NCBI GenBank assembly: GCA_963784885.1
Contig: CAWATA010000005.1
Span: 186,001 to 250,000 of the forward strand
Origin: RHKX01 sp963784885
GTDB lineage: Bacteria > Actinomycetota > Thermoleophilia > Solirubrobacterales > 70-9
DNA length: 64,000 nt
Direction of reading: 5' to 3'
Shown here: piece by piece, positions 26,831 to 35,526 of the stretch
Numbering within the stretch: position 1 is the first letter of the stretch
How the letters are laid out: every line of letters starts with the position of its first letter
Notes under the pieces: model-generated
Told to the model about the DNA's origin: nothing
The model's database searches: none
The model's input: only the letters and a program-made list of their open reading frames with translations
Made by a program: the position numbers and the translations under genes

Positions 26831-27610
26831 TCAGGAGCCGGCCAGCGCCCCGGCATAGACCTGCCACGCAAGGGCCGACTTCGCGGTCAGGCTGAGGACG
26901 ATGTAGCCGCGCTCACCGAAAAGGTAGTCGCGCCAGCGACCGATCTGCCGGTACTGCAGCCACATGTTCACCGCGAACAGCGCGAAGAGCACGAGCAGGC
27001 TGAAGAAGATCCCATAGACGAAGCCGGGAACGCCACCGGTCTCGGATTGTCCGCGTGCCAACTGAAGCCCGATCACGACCCACGGAACCAGCCCGACGCC
27101 GGTACCGATCCAGAACGGCAGCCAATCGGCATCCGGCCCAGGCCGCGAGCCGCGCTCCATCAGCAGCCCGAAGAGGATCATCGCCGCGTTGACGGCAAAG
27201 ATCGCGATCAGGGCGCTCAACTCCCAAACGCCGGCGAGCATCGCGATCAGGGCGATCATCAGCGAGGCACTCACGGAGTACTCGATCCACCTCGCGTAAT
27301 TGACCGACCGGGCGAGGTTGCGCTCGTACCAACGTCGGCTTCGGCCGAAGGAAACCAATAAGTGGTCGATCGCAGCGAGATAAAGGAAGGCGGCCACCGC
27401 TGGCGCGAAGGGAAGATCGAACAGCGGCTCCCCCTGGTTGAGACTCGCCGCCCCGGGTGGCCCGTCGATCCAGCTCGCGTAGACCGGGAGCGAGACGTCG
27501 GCCGCTATCAGAAGCAGCACCGTCGCTTGCGCCGCGTGGATGAGCCCGACCGCGAGATTCCAGCGCCTCAGCCGCCGCGTCTCTTCAGTCTGGGTCTTGC
27601 TGCCTTTCAC
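26831..27610 (-). CDS. Heliorhodopsin
   Basis: 259 residues from GTG 27610, the usual heliorhodopsin length; further upstream codons are unlike the family. Seven membrane helices are visible. Helix 7 reads LSLTAKSALAWQVY with the retinal Schiff-base Lys244; helix 3 has ARWIEYSVSASLM with Glu110 as the expected counterion. N-terminal RRWNLAVGLIHAAQAT is also typical. These photoreceptors do not pump protons and their role is unsettled. No carotenoid or retinal-forming gene lies in the window, so retinal would be made or acquired elsewhere. Confidence 0.9.
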   Translation of the reverse strand: MKGSKTQTEETRRLRRWNLAVGLIHAAQATVLLLIAADVSLPVYASWIDGPPGAASLNQGEPLFDLPFAPAVAAFLYLAAIDHLLVSFGRSRRWYERNLARSVNYARWIEYSVSASLMIALIAMLAGVWELSALIAIFAVNAAMILFGLLMERGSRPGPDADWLPFWIGTGVGLVPWVVIGLQLARGQSETGGVPGFVYGIFFSLLVLFALFAVNMWLQYRQIGRWRDYLFGERGYIVLSLTAKSALAWQVYAGALAGS

Positions 27611-27789
27611 GATGCTAATTGTTGCCGACGACGGGCCTGCCCGGGGCCGGACGCCGGCCTCGGCCGCCGGCGATCTCACCGTGCCCGTGGGCGCCCGACC
27701 ACGAAGGAAGCTTCGCCTGTGCGGTCATACTCGATTCGGGTGTCTGCAGGCAATCCCGCTCGCGGATCTGAAGAGAAGTGGTTCGAAGT

Positions 27790-28200
27790 ATGAGCACGAT
27801 CGAAAAGGAGTCCGACGGCGCGACCCGGGTGGCCTACATCCTTGGGGTGCCTTTGGCCGAGGACGTCGTTCGGCAATGGCCGCAGATGGGTGAGATCGTT
27901 CGCAGCAGCAGACTCGTTGCAGATGTGGAGGGCAACTTTCCCGAGCTGACGCTGGAGGTAGGCCGGCGCCTACAGCTCGACGACGTCGTTGTGGTCGAGT
28001 GGACCTGCAACTACGGCGATGGCCGGCTCTACCGGAATGTCACCATCGGTGAGATGAGCAACGGAGAAGCAGTCCGGGTCACCGATTACTGGGGTGAACC
28101 GGTCGCGACTCCGGAGTGGCGCCGGGAATTGACCGACCGGCTGGAGATGCCCGGAGATCTCGATATCTGGCCGGACGACGAGGACCTAAGCCACTACTGA
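27790..28200 (+). CDS. SnoaL/NTF2-like small protein
   Basis: 136 residues from ATG 27790; an earlier GTG at 27778 is possible. The mixed alpha/beta pattern with VVVEWTCNYGDGRLYRNVTIGEMSNGEAVRVTDYW matches the SnoaL/NTF2 fold cone. Divergent from the heliorhodopsin gene by about 180 bp. No catalytic role can be assigned. Confidence 0.65.
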   Translation: MSTIEKESDGATRVAYILGVPLAEDVVRQWPQMGEIVRSSRLVADVEGNFPELTLEVGRRLQLDDVVVVEWTCNYGDGRLYRNVTIGEMSNGEAVRVTDYWGEPVATPEWRRELTDRLEMPGDLDIWPDDEDLSHY

Positions 28201-28292
28201 GAATCGGCGGCTCCGTCTGGACGGGCGAGTGCGGGCGAACCGCGGTACGACGATCAGGGTTTTCTACCGCCGCCAACCACGGGATCGGCTCG

Positions 28293-28298
28293 TACGCT
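28293..28298 (+). promoter_or_regulatory. Predicted -10 box (TACGCT) of WS/DGAT gene
   Basis: TACGCT lies 6 nt before the ATG at 28305, the same geometry as several other genes here, consistent with a leaderless transcript. Confidence 0.4.
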
Positions 28299-28304
28299 GA
28301 AGGC

Positions 28305-29705
28305 ATGCCCGCGTCGATTCAGATGCCGCATGCCGACGCCGCTTGGCTCCATATGGACCAGCCGACGAACCTGATGGTGATCACCGGGGTCCTGTGGTTC
28401 CGCGAACCGCCCGATTGGAACGTGGTCCGCGAGATCGTCCGGGCCCGTCTCGTCGACCGCTATCCGCGCTTTCGTCGGCGGGTCGTCGAGGGACGACAGC
28501 CGATCTCCGGCCCGCACTGGGAGGATGATCCGCACTTCGATCTCGACCTCCACCTTCGCCGGATCGCCCTGCCGCCTCCGGGCGACGTGGAGGCGTTGCG
28601 CGCCATGGTCGCCGACGTGAGCGCCACGCCGCTCGATCCGGCCAGGCCGCTCTGGCTCTTCCACCTGATCGACGGCTACGGCGACGGAGCGGCGATGGTC
28701 ATACGCATCCACCACTGCATCGCCGACGGGATCGCCCTGGCCCGCGTCCTGCTCTCGCTCACCGATCCCTCCCCGGATGCCTCGCCGGCGCCGCGGCAAG
28801 CCTCCCGCGACGATGAGGGTGGTACGGGTCGCGGCCCGCTCGGCAAGCTCGTCGCACCGGTCGCAGGGGCGGCTGCCGGCGCGCTCGGCGCAGCCGGGGC
28901 GGTGGCGCACGAGTCGGTCGAGGTCATTCGGCACCCCGAGCACATGCTCGACATCGCCGCGACCGCACGAGGTGGTGGTGGCGCCCTGTCCAAGATGCTG
29001 CTCAAGGCGGATGAGCCGGCGACGCCGCTCAAGGGCGATTTGGGCCTGGCGAAGGCGGTCGCCTGGACGGCGCCGATCCCGCTCGAGGAGGTTCGGATGC
29101 TGGGCCACGAGACCGGGACGACGGTCAACGACGTCGTGCTGACAGCAATGGCTGGAGCGCTTGGTCGCTACCTGAACGACCGTGACTCGCCGGTCGATGA
29201 GCTGACTGCCTTCATTCCGTTCAACCTGCGGCCGCTCGACGAGCCCCTCCCGAGCGAGCTGGGCAACCGATTCGGCCTCGTCTTCCTCGATCTGCCCGTC
29301 GGGATCGCCGATCCCCGTCGCCGGCTCCGCATGCTGCACGAACGGATGAACGAGATCAAGCATTCGCCGGAAGGCGCGGTCTCCTACGGGGTACTCGACG
29401 CGATCGGACGGACGCCCCTTCAGATCGAACAGCGTCTCGTCGACTTGTTCTCGGCCAAGGGGAGCGCCGTGATCACCAACGTTCCGGGGCCGCGAGCGCC
29501 GGTCTACCTCGCCGGCACCGAGGTTGCGGGCGTGCTGGTCTGGGCCCCTGCGAGCGGCGGCGTCTCCACGACGGTCTCGATATTCAGCTACGCCGGGCAG
29601 ATCACCGTCGGACTGATGGTCGACGCCGGGCTGATCCCCGATCCGGACGGGATCGTCGCCGGGCTCGAGGGCGAGATGGACGCCCTCCTGCGCACGAGGC
29701 GGTAA
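28305..29705 (+). CDS. Wax ester synthase / diacylglycerol acyltransferase
   Basis: 466 residues from ATG 28305. Bifunctional acyltransferase that makes triacylglycerol or wax ester from acyl-CoA. The active-site motif HHCIADG is at residues 136-142; MPHADAAWLHMD near the start and ITNVPGPRAPVYLAG near the end are family landmarks, as is the mid-protein NDVVLTAMAGALGRYL. Full length. A second paralogue lies at 58.4 kb. Confidence 0.92.
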   Translation: MPASIQMPHADAAWLHMDQPTNLMVITGVLWFREPPDWNVVREIVRARLVDRYPRFRRRVVEGRQPISGPHWEDDPHFDLDLHLRRIALPPPGDVEALRAMVADVSATPLDPARPLWLFHLIDGYGDGAAMVIRIHHCIADGIALARVLLSLTDPSPDASPAPRQASRDDEGGTGRGPLGKLVAPVAGAAAGALGAAGAVAHESVEVIRHPEHMLDIAATARGGGGALSKMLLKADEPATPLKGDLGLAKAVAWTAPIPLEEVRMLGHETGTTVNDVVLTAMAGALGRYLNDRDSPVDELTAFIPFNLRPLDEPLPSELGNRFGLVFLDLPVGIADPRRRLRMLHERMNEIKHSPEGAVSYGVLDAIGRTPLQIEQRLVDLFSAKGSAVITNVPGPRAPVYLAGTEVAGVLVWAPASGGVSTTVSIFSYAGQITVGLMVDAGLIPDPDGIVAGLEGEMDALLRTRR

Positions 29706-29751
29706 GTCGAAAGAACCGAAGGTGAAGCGGAGGGTGCGCTTCGGAGCGACC

Positions 29752-30489
29752 TCATCGCGAGAACCCCGGGCCGAGCTGCCGCAGGCAGGCGCGTTGACCC
29801 TTGCGAGCCCCGAGCACGAGAGCGCGGCGCCGCTCGTTGGCTCGGCCGTGAGCGGAGGGGTTCGCCCACGGCACACCACGTGGGTCGGCGACGTTGAGGA
29901 TGCCGGCGGCAAGGGCATCGAAGTCGACGGAGTCGAAGCGCTCCACCTTGCGGTCCATGGCTCCGAGCCAGGCCCCGGCAAGACAGTCGGCGTTGAGCTC
30001 GCCCTCGATCGTCAAAGGGAACCTACGGTCGATGCGGAGCCGGTCCTGGACGAAGTGGGCGTACTCGTGAGCGAGCAGGAAGCTGACCGCCGCGTCGCCG
30101 AAAGCGCGATAGAGCCGGCCGTACACCCAGTTGCCGTCCCAGGCGATCGTCTCGGTGCGCGCGCAGTACTGGGCGTTCCGCGCGCCCGCGGGACGGCCAC
30201 CGCAGCCCGGGTCCTCGGCACGATTCCAATAGGAGACGAGGCGCTTCGGCACTCGCGGCTTGACGCCGAGATCGGGCAGCTGGTTGTCCCAGTAGCCGGC
30301 CAGGAGCATGAAGGTGCGGTCGATCAGATCCCGATAGGCCTGCGGGCCCTCGTCGTTCTCGATCGCAGGCAGGACAGGATCGTCGCTGCCGGAAGCGGAT
30401 CCGGTGCCCGTCCCAGAGCTGTCCGCCACTCCGCATCCAGCGAGCGCAGCCAGCGCCAGCAGCAGGAGGATGGGCCGCATCCGCGACAT
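29752..30489 (-). CDS. Neutral zinc metallopeptidase-like lipoprotein
   Basis: 245 residues. Lipoprotein signal LLALAALAGCG with the modified Cys at residue ~19. The middle holds the zinc motif HEYAH (HExxH) followed by ELNADCLAG, the third-ligand region of the YpfJ-like 'putative neutral zinc metallopeptidase' family. Probably anchored on the outer face of the cytoplasmic membrane. Substrate unknown. Confidence 0.85.
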   Translation of the reverse strand: MSRMRPILLLLALAALAGCGVADSSGTGTGSASGSDDPVLPAIENDEGPQAYRDLIDRTFMLLAGYWDNQLPDLGVKPRVPKRLVSYWNRAEDPGCGGRPAGARNAQYCARTETIAWDGNWVYGRLYRAFGDAAVSFLLAHEYAHFVQDRLRIDRRFPLTIEGELNADCLAGAWLGAMDRKVERFDSVDFDALAAGILNVADPRGVPWANPSAHGRANERRRALVLGARKGQRACLRQLGPGFSR

Positions 30490-30560
30490 CCGGATCAGGC
30501 TATTCGAGGCGAGCTGTCCGCCGACAGCATGAGCGGCGCCGAACGACCCGAGAACCGTCG

Positions 30561-30610
30561 GCAGCCACGGCTAGCCCGCCGCACTGAAACACGGCGGGAG
30601 CCGCGGCTGC
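30561..30610 (-). terminator. Stem-loop terminator after the ester-cyclase-like gene
   Basis: GCAGCC, CGGCT and CCCGCCG on the left pair with CGGCGGG, AGCCG and GGCTGC on the right around a 10-nt loop, one mismatch apart. It starts 10 nt beyond the minus-strand stop at 30620. There is no clear T-run, as is common in high-GC actinobacteria. Confidence 0.5.
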
Positions 30611-30619
30611 CTGCTTCCG

Positions 30620-31039
30620 TCAGGACGCCGCCGGCTGTGGCAACGCGCCGACCTGAGCGAGCAGGCCCATCGTGTCGACGAGTTCCCACTCCTCGACGAT
30701 CCGACCTCCCTCACAGTGGCTGATCGTGATCCCGGAGAACTCGACCTCCCGGCCCGTCGCCGGCATTCCCATCAGTTGGCCGTCGTGCGTGCCCTGGATC
30801 CGGTACCGGGTCGCGACGAAGTCACCCTCCGTGAACTGCTGATCGATCGTCACGGTCAGGTCACTGAGTGCCTCGCGGTATCGCTCGACCGATTCACTCA
30901 GACCGTCGGCTCCGCGAGCGCCGTCGGGATGGACGATGTAGTGGGGCGCGACGATCCGCTCCAGCGCCTCGAACCGGCCGGCCGATGCGTTTTCAAAGCA
31001 GGCTCGGACGAGGGCCTTGTTGTCCTCGATGCTGGTCAT
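30620..31039 (-). CDS. SnoaL-like ester cyclase-family protein
   Basis: 139 residues from ATG 31039 (GGTGGAAG upstream). NTF2-fold protein of the SnoaL 'ester cyclase' group: NKALVRACFENASAG, VAPHYIVHPDG, GLSESVERYREALSDL, and VEFSGITISHCEGGRIVEEW. These include polyketide cyclases but most members have unknown substrates. It lies 88 nt downstream of the TPR-LuxR regulator on the same strand. Confidence 0.8.
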   Translation of the reverse strand: MTSIEDNKALVRACFENASAGRFEALERIVAPHYIVHPDGARGADGLSESVERYREALSDLTVTIDQQFTEGDFVATRYRIQGTHDGQLMGMPATGREVEFSGITISHCEGGRIVEEWELVDTMGLLAQVGALPQPAAS

Positions 31040-31127
31040 TTGCTTCCACCTCCATGGTTGGTTTGACTCGGTGGTCGCACAATCGCCGTAGCCCGTAACC
31101 GGCACATCGGCAGGACTACCCATTTCA

Positions 31128-32798
31128 CTACGGGTCTCCGCGGCCCCCGCGTATCGCATAGGCGGCGGCCTCGCTGCGGTTCTTCAACTCCAATTTCGAG
31201 AGCAGATTCGCGACGTGATGCTCGGCTGTGCGGCGACTGATGAACAAGCGCTCGGCGATTGCGGCGTTAGAGCAGCCCTCGCCGAGCAACGCGAGTACCT
31301 CCGTTTCGCGCTTGGTCAGCCCTCCGGCGCCCTTCGGCCAGTTCCGTCGTCCCTTGGCTCCGAGCTCATGAAGCAATGCGACGACGGCGTCGGCATCGCG
31401 GGCCGCGCCGATCCGCTCGAATGAGCTGAGCGCTGCCTGCGCCTCCGTGATCGCAGCCTGGCGCGCGGTCGAGGACAGGGCCCGTGCAAGATCGTGCTGC
31501 GCGCGAGCTGCTTCAAGCGGCAACCCGAGATCTCCGAAGGCACGCAACGCTGCCTGCAGTTCGGGTACCGGATCGGCTTCGGAGTCTTCATCCACAGCCT
31601 CGAACCGGCCTCTCGCGAGTGCCGCGTAGGCGGCGCAGCTCTCGGCGTCGGTCCGCTCGGCCAGCCGCTCGAGACGGGCGAGCGCCTCGGTGGCGGCGGG
31701 CGTGTCCGAACGAGCAAGGCGGGCGTCGACGAGGAGGCTGAGTACCGGTGCACAGCCGGGATCGTCTTCGGCTTCGTCACCAAGGCAGAGCGACGTCAGC
31801 TCTGCGGCTAACTCGTGCTCACCCTCGGCGTGGGCGATCGCCGCCCGCGTCCGCCTTGCACTTGGGTGCGATTCGCTGCCTTCGAGCAGCCGCTGGGCCT
31901 CCTCGAAGCGACCCTGCCGAAGGCGCAGGTCGGCCAGCCTCAGAAGCGGGCCTTCGCGCATCAGACGGTAGCTGTGCTCGAGCGCGTCGAGCGCGCTCGC
32001 AAGCTCTTCCTCCGCCCGGTCCCAGCGCCCGACCGCGGTGAGGATCCCGCCGTAGTGAGTCCGGCACACCGGCGGCACGAACGACTGCCAGGCGAGGCGC
32101 TCGATGACCGGCATCCACTGCTCGGCTCGTCGCAGGTCGAAGGTCAACTCGCAGGCGCCGAGCAACCGGCAGCAGATGTCGCTGACCGCAACCGTATCGG
32201 CGACCTCGCCGCTGGATACGGCGGTCATCGCCTGGTCGACGCAGCGCATGCCGTCCGCCACCCTGCCCGCCGAGATCCGTGCCTCCCCGAGCAGCGCCAG
32301 AGCGTCATATTCAAGGTCGGTATCGCCGAACCGCCTCGCGATCGTAAGCGCCGCCGAAGCGAGCTGCTCTCGCTCGAGCGGATCGCGGCTGAACGGTGCC
32401 TGATCGAGCCGCAGCCAGCCGTGGCTCGCGCACTCCTCCGTGTCGGCGAGCAACTCCTCAGCCCGCGCCATCCAACCGCCGGCTACGGCCATGTTGCCGT
32501 TGATCGTCGCCTGCAGGAATGCCAGCCAGCGAGCACGATCGGCCGCGTCAGCTCTGCGCCCCTCGGAGCAGTATGCGGCGAACGCAAGCTCCGTGAACTC
32601 GATTGCTCGCGGGTAGTCCCCCTCGAAATGAAGTGCCCGACTGAGACCGTCCAGGACTTCGGCGCTCTCCTCGAACCCTCGAGCTTGCTCGAAGCATGCG
32701 CGGGCACGCTCCCAGTTGCCTGCCTCGAGAGCGTCCCAACCCCCCTTGATCAGCCCATCTCGCTCATCGCCCCTCACTTCCCGGGATCCTATGCTCAC
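31128..32798 (-). CDS. TPR-containing LuxR-family transcription regulator
   Basis: 556 residues from GTG 32798. Residues ~20-470 are helical tetratricopeptide-like repeats (for example ALEAGNWERARACFEQARG, AIEFTELAFAAY). The C-terminus (~residues 490-550) is a LuxR/NarL helix-turn-helix: LTKRETEVLALLGEGCSNAA, ERLFISRRTAEHHVANLLSK. No P-loop is seen, so this is not a full MalT/LAL protein. Likely controls the downstream SnoaL-like gene, among others. Confidence 0.88.
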   Translation of the reverse strand: MSIGSREVRGDERDGLIKGGWDALEAGNWERARACFEQARGFEESAEVLDGLSRALHFEGDYPRAIEFTELAFAAYCSEGRRADAADRARWLAFLQATINGNMAVAGGWMARAEELLADTEECASHGWLRLDQAPFSRDPLEREQLASAALTIARRFGDTDLEYDALALLGEARISAGRVADGMRCVDQAMTAVSSGEVADTVAVSDICCRLLGACELTFDLRRAEQWMPVIERLAWQSFVPPVCRTHYGGILTAVGRWDRAEEELASALDALEHSYRLMREGPLLRLADLRLRQGRFEEAQRLLEGSESHPSARRTRAAIAHAEGEHELAAELTSLCLGDEAEDDPGCAPVLSLLVDARLARSDTPAATEALARLERLAERTDAESCAAYAALARGRFEAVDEDSEADPVPELQAALRAFGDLGLPLEAARAQHDLARALSSTARQAAITEAQAALSSFERIGAARDADAVVALLHELGAKGRRNWPKGAGGLTKRETEVLALLGEGCSNAAIAERLFISRRTAEHHVANLLSKLELKNRSEAAAYAIRGGRGDP

Positions 32799-32938
32799 CT
32801 GCTCGCCATCCGGCTCCGGTCAAATCGCATCTGCATCAATGCAAACCGGACTCTCGCCAGCGTTGAAGGCGATGGCGGTTCGCGATTCCGGCCAAAGACT
32901 CGATACCGCCGTGGACGGGGTCCCGCGACAATGCCCCG

Positions 32939-33595
32939 GTGCTGTTCGAGCTTGACCAAGTGTCCCTGCGGCGGGGAGGAAAACCCGTTCTCGCCCAGCT
33001 ATCGATTCGGCTGCCGGAAGGCGTCAACGCCATCGTCGGTCCATCGGGTTCGGGCAAGTCGACCCTGCTGCGACTACTCAACCGTCTCTCCGACCCGGGA
33101 ACGGGCACGGTCCGCTACCGGGGAACCGACACTCGAAAGCTCGACCCGTTGCGGCTTCGCCGTGAGGTTGCCCTCGTGCCACAGCTCCCGGCGCTGCTCG
33201 ATGGGACGGTCGCCGACAACCTGCGTTTCGCGGCAGCGATCGACGGTCGCGAGCCCGATGTCGAGCGCTTGCTGGAGATCGGCGGCCTCAACGGCTCGTT
33301 CGCCACGCGGGACGTCGCCCGCCTCTCCGTCGGCGAGCAGCAGCGCGTGATGATCGCCCGGGCGCTCGCCACCGAGCCGGAAGTTCTGCTGCTCGATGAG
33401 CCGACATCGGCTCTCGATGAGCGCGCTCGCGACTCGATCGAGAGCACGATCCTGGACCTGCACCGAGAGTTCGGCGCCTCGATCGTCGTCGTCACCCATG
33501 ACCCTGCCCAGGCACGGCGCCTCGCCGACTGGGTCGCGAGGATCGATCAGGGTCACCTCGTCGAGCAGGGCCCGGCCGCGGAGATTCTCGCGTGA
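32939..33595 (+). CDS. fetA: ABC transporter ATPase, FetA/YbbL type
   Basis: 218 residues from GTG 32939. Walker A GPSGSGKST (residues ~34-42), Q-loop VALVPQLPALLDG, signature LSVGEQQRV, Walker B VLLLDEPTSAL and switch VVTHD are all intact. Its stop overlaps the permease start as GTGA, so the two are one operon. The pair matches FetAB, which in E. coli exports iron; here metal specificity is inferred. Confidence 0.88.
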   Translation: MLFELDQVSLRRGGKPVLAQLSIRLPEGVNAIVGPSGSGKSTLLRLLNRLSDPGTGTVRYRGTDTRKLDPLRLRREVALVPQLPALLDGTVADNLRFAAAIDGREPDVERLLEIGGLNGSFATRDVARLSVGEQQRVMIARALATEPEVLLLDEPTSALDERARDSIESTILDLHREFGASIVVVTHDPAQARRLADWVARIDQGHLVEQGPAAEILA

Positions 33596-34377
33596 GCACC
33601 ACGATCGACGTCAGCGTCGGTGAGGTGGCAGCGGCGCTCGTCCTCGTCGCGGTGGCGGTCGCGATCTCACGATGGCGAGGCGCCGGGCTCGAGGCCGACA
33701 TCGGGATAGCGGTGGTCAGGAGCTTCGTTCAGCTGACAGCGATCGGATTCGTGATCACGGCGATCTTCGACGAGGACAGCCTGCTGCTCGTCGTGGTTCT
33801 GCTCGCAGTCATGGTCGCCTTCGGCGCGTTCACGGCGCGCGCGCGGGCTCGACACGTGCCGAATGCCCTGCGGCCACTCGTGATCGCCCTCGCACTCTCC
33901 GCGACCGCCACCCTCGGTCTCGTTCTCGCGCTCGGGATCTTCCCGGCCACGCCCCGGTACCTGGTGCCGGTCGGCGGAATGGTGATCGGAAACGCGATGA
34001 CCGCTTCCGCAGTCGCGCTGAACCGCCTCGGGGACGAGATGCGCAGCGATGCCGCGAGGATCGAGGCGACCCTGGCTCTCGGAGCGACAGCCCGGATGGC
34101 GGCCGGACCGAGCGTCCGCCGAGCACTCCGGTCGGGAACGATCACGCTTGTCGATTCAACGAAGACCACCGGCCTGATCTTCTTCCCCGGAACGATGGTG
34201 GGCATGCTGCTGGCCGGCGCCGATCCGACCGATGCCGTCCGGTTGCAGCTGATCCTGCTCTATGTGTTGCTGGGTGCGGTCGCGATCTCCGCCCTGACCG
34301 CAACCTCCCTCGCCTATCGGAACTTCTTCACGCCCGCGAATCAACTTCGCGACACCGCCGAGGACGAGTCGGGGTAG
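33592..34377 (+). CDS. fetB: ABC transporter permease, FetB (UPF0014)
   Basis: 261 residues with about seven membrane segments. The UPF0014 signature region is clear: GMVIGNAMTASAVALNRL, then RIEATLALGATARMAA, and VDSTKTTGLIFFPGTMVGMLLAGADP. Start GTG 33592 overlaps the ATPase stop. Confidence 0.9.
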   Translation: MSTTIDVSVGEVAAALVLVAVAVAISRWRGAGLEADIGIAVVRSFVQLTAIGFVITAIFDEDSLLLVVVLLAVMVAFGAFTARARARHVPNALRPLVIALALSATATLGLVLALGIFPATPRYLVPVGGMVIGNAMTASAVALNRLGDEMRSDAARIEATLALGATARMAAGPSVRRALRSGTITLVDSTKTTGLIFFPGTMVGMLLAGADPTDAVRLQLILLYVLLGAVAISALTATSLAYRNFFTPANQLRDTAEDESG

Positions 34378-34403
34378 TCCATCACGACTGCCGTCCCTGT
34401 CCG

Positions 34404-34418
34404 GTCACTCTGAGTGAC
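34404..34418 (+). terminator. Short hairpin after fetAB
   Basis: GTCACTC-T-GAGTGAC is a perfect 7-bp inverted repeat 27 nt past the permease stop, flanked by partly pairing CCG and CGG sequences. The loop is a single base, so the true hairpin would open to a slightly larger loop. No T-run. Confidence 0.35.
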
Positions 34419-34534
34419 TGTCGGGCGGTTGTCCTGGCCTTTTCACATCCGATCCCAGGCAATCAGGGTGTCGGGAGAGTTCGCGGGACGGCTGGTGCCT
34501 ATGATCGGATTCGACTCCGATCAGAGGCCCCCTC

Positions 34535-35344
34535 GTGGAATCTCACTCTCAACTCGATCTCGTGATCAAGGGACTGGTCCTGGTCCGGAAGGCGTCGAGC
34601 GCGGTCGAGGTTGCGCTCGGGCTGCCGCGGCCCGACCGCGATCAGCTCGACGCACAGGTGGACGCCGTCCGTCGCGACCTCGGCCGGGTCGTGACTCAGG
34701 TCGGTGCAGCGATTCCCGGCGCAGGAGTGCTCGGGAGACGACCGGAGGTGAAGATGGCCGCCGGGATCGTCGAGTTCATCGCCCGCCAGGGTGCGAACCA
34801 GCTCGGGGCCGTCGCCGGCGCCGCCGACACACTGCGCACCGGGAACGATTCGCGCTCGCTCGCACAACGGATAGAGCGGTACGTCGCCGAGGTCGGGGTC
34901 GCCTCGCGCGCCGACCTGGCGGAGATGCTCGGCGTCGATCAAGGTTCGACCGAGCTGCAGGAGGCGATCGAGCGGGCGCTCGGCAGCGGTCGCGCCGAGT
35001 GGTACGGCCCCGGCGTTTACGGTCTGCCGCGGGGACAGCTCGAAGCGCTCGGCAGCCGGCCCGCATCGGCAACGCCCGAAAGCTCGGAGCGGGCGGCTCC
35101 GGAGGAGTCCGCGTCCGAGCACAGCGACGAGGCCTCGTCGGAGCCCGGCAGCGTTCCCCAGCTTCAAGCCGCGGTCAGCTCGCTGGAGGGCTCGCTGCGT
35201 GCCCTCGGCAGCGCCCTCCACCGCACCGGAGCCGAGCGCTCCGACAACGATCGCCTCCAGGACCTGCGTCGCCTCGCCGACGACGGCGCGATCAGCCGCG
35301 AGGAGTACGAGGCTCAACGCCAGGAGATCCTCGGCTCCGTCTAG
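34535..35344 (+). CDS. SHOCT-domain protein
   Basis: 269 residues from GTG 34535. The N-terminal half is a helical region of unknown type (AQRIERYVAEVGVASRADLA may be a small helix-turn-helix). A low-complexity Ser/Glu/Pro linker (~residues 175-210) precedes a C-terminal SHOCT module, LQDLRRLADDGAISREEYEA. Such modules often end membrane-associated or oligomeric proteins. No operon partner. Confidence 0.65.
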   Translation: MESHSQLDLVIKGLVLVRKASSAVEVALGLPRPDRDQLDAQVDAVRRDLGRVVTQVGAAIPGAGVLGRRPEVKMAAGIVEFIARQGANQLGAVAGAADTLRTGNDSRSLAQRIERYVAEVGVASRADLAEMLGVDQGSTELQEAIERALGSGRAEWYGPGVYGLPRGQLEALGSRPASATPESSERAAPEESASEHSDEASSEPGSVPQLQAAVSSLEGSLRALGSALHRTGAERSDNDRLQDLRRLADDGAISREEYEAQRQEILGSV

Positions 35345-35526
35345 CGCTGCTCGGCCGCCACGGCCAGACCACTACGACCAGGTTCAGCCCCCGGCCGACA
35401 TGGTCCTCCTCGCAAGTCCAAGGACCTGACCCAGCCTCGCCCACCCACGGTTGAGACACCGGGGTTCCGGAACAGCGGCAACAGCGCCTACCCATACCGA
35501 ACCGGAGCCGTCGGTAACGTCGGGGA

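Noticed and set aside
25479..26858. 459-residue plus-strand frame
   Set aside because: Its Arg/Val/Asp-rich repeats mirror the propeller repeats on the other strand; no start signal or family.
28254..29981. 575-residue minus-strand frame
   Set aside because: Entirely antisense to the acyltransferase and peptidase region, with composition typical of shadow frames in GC-rich DNA.
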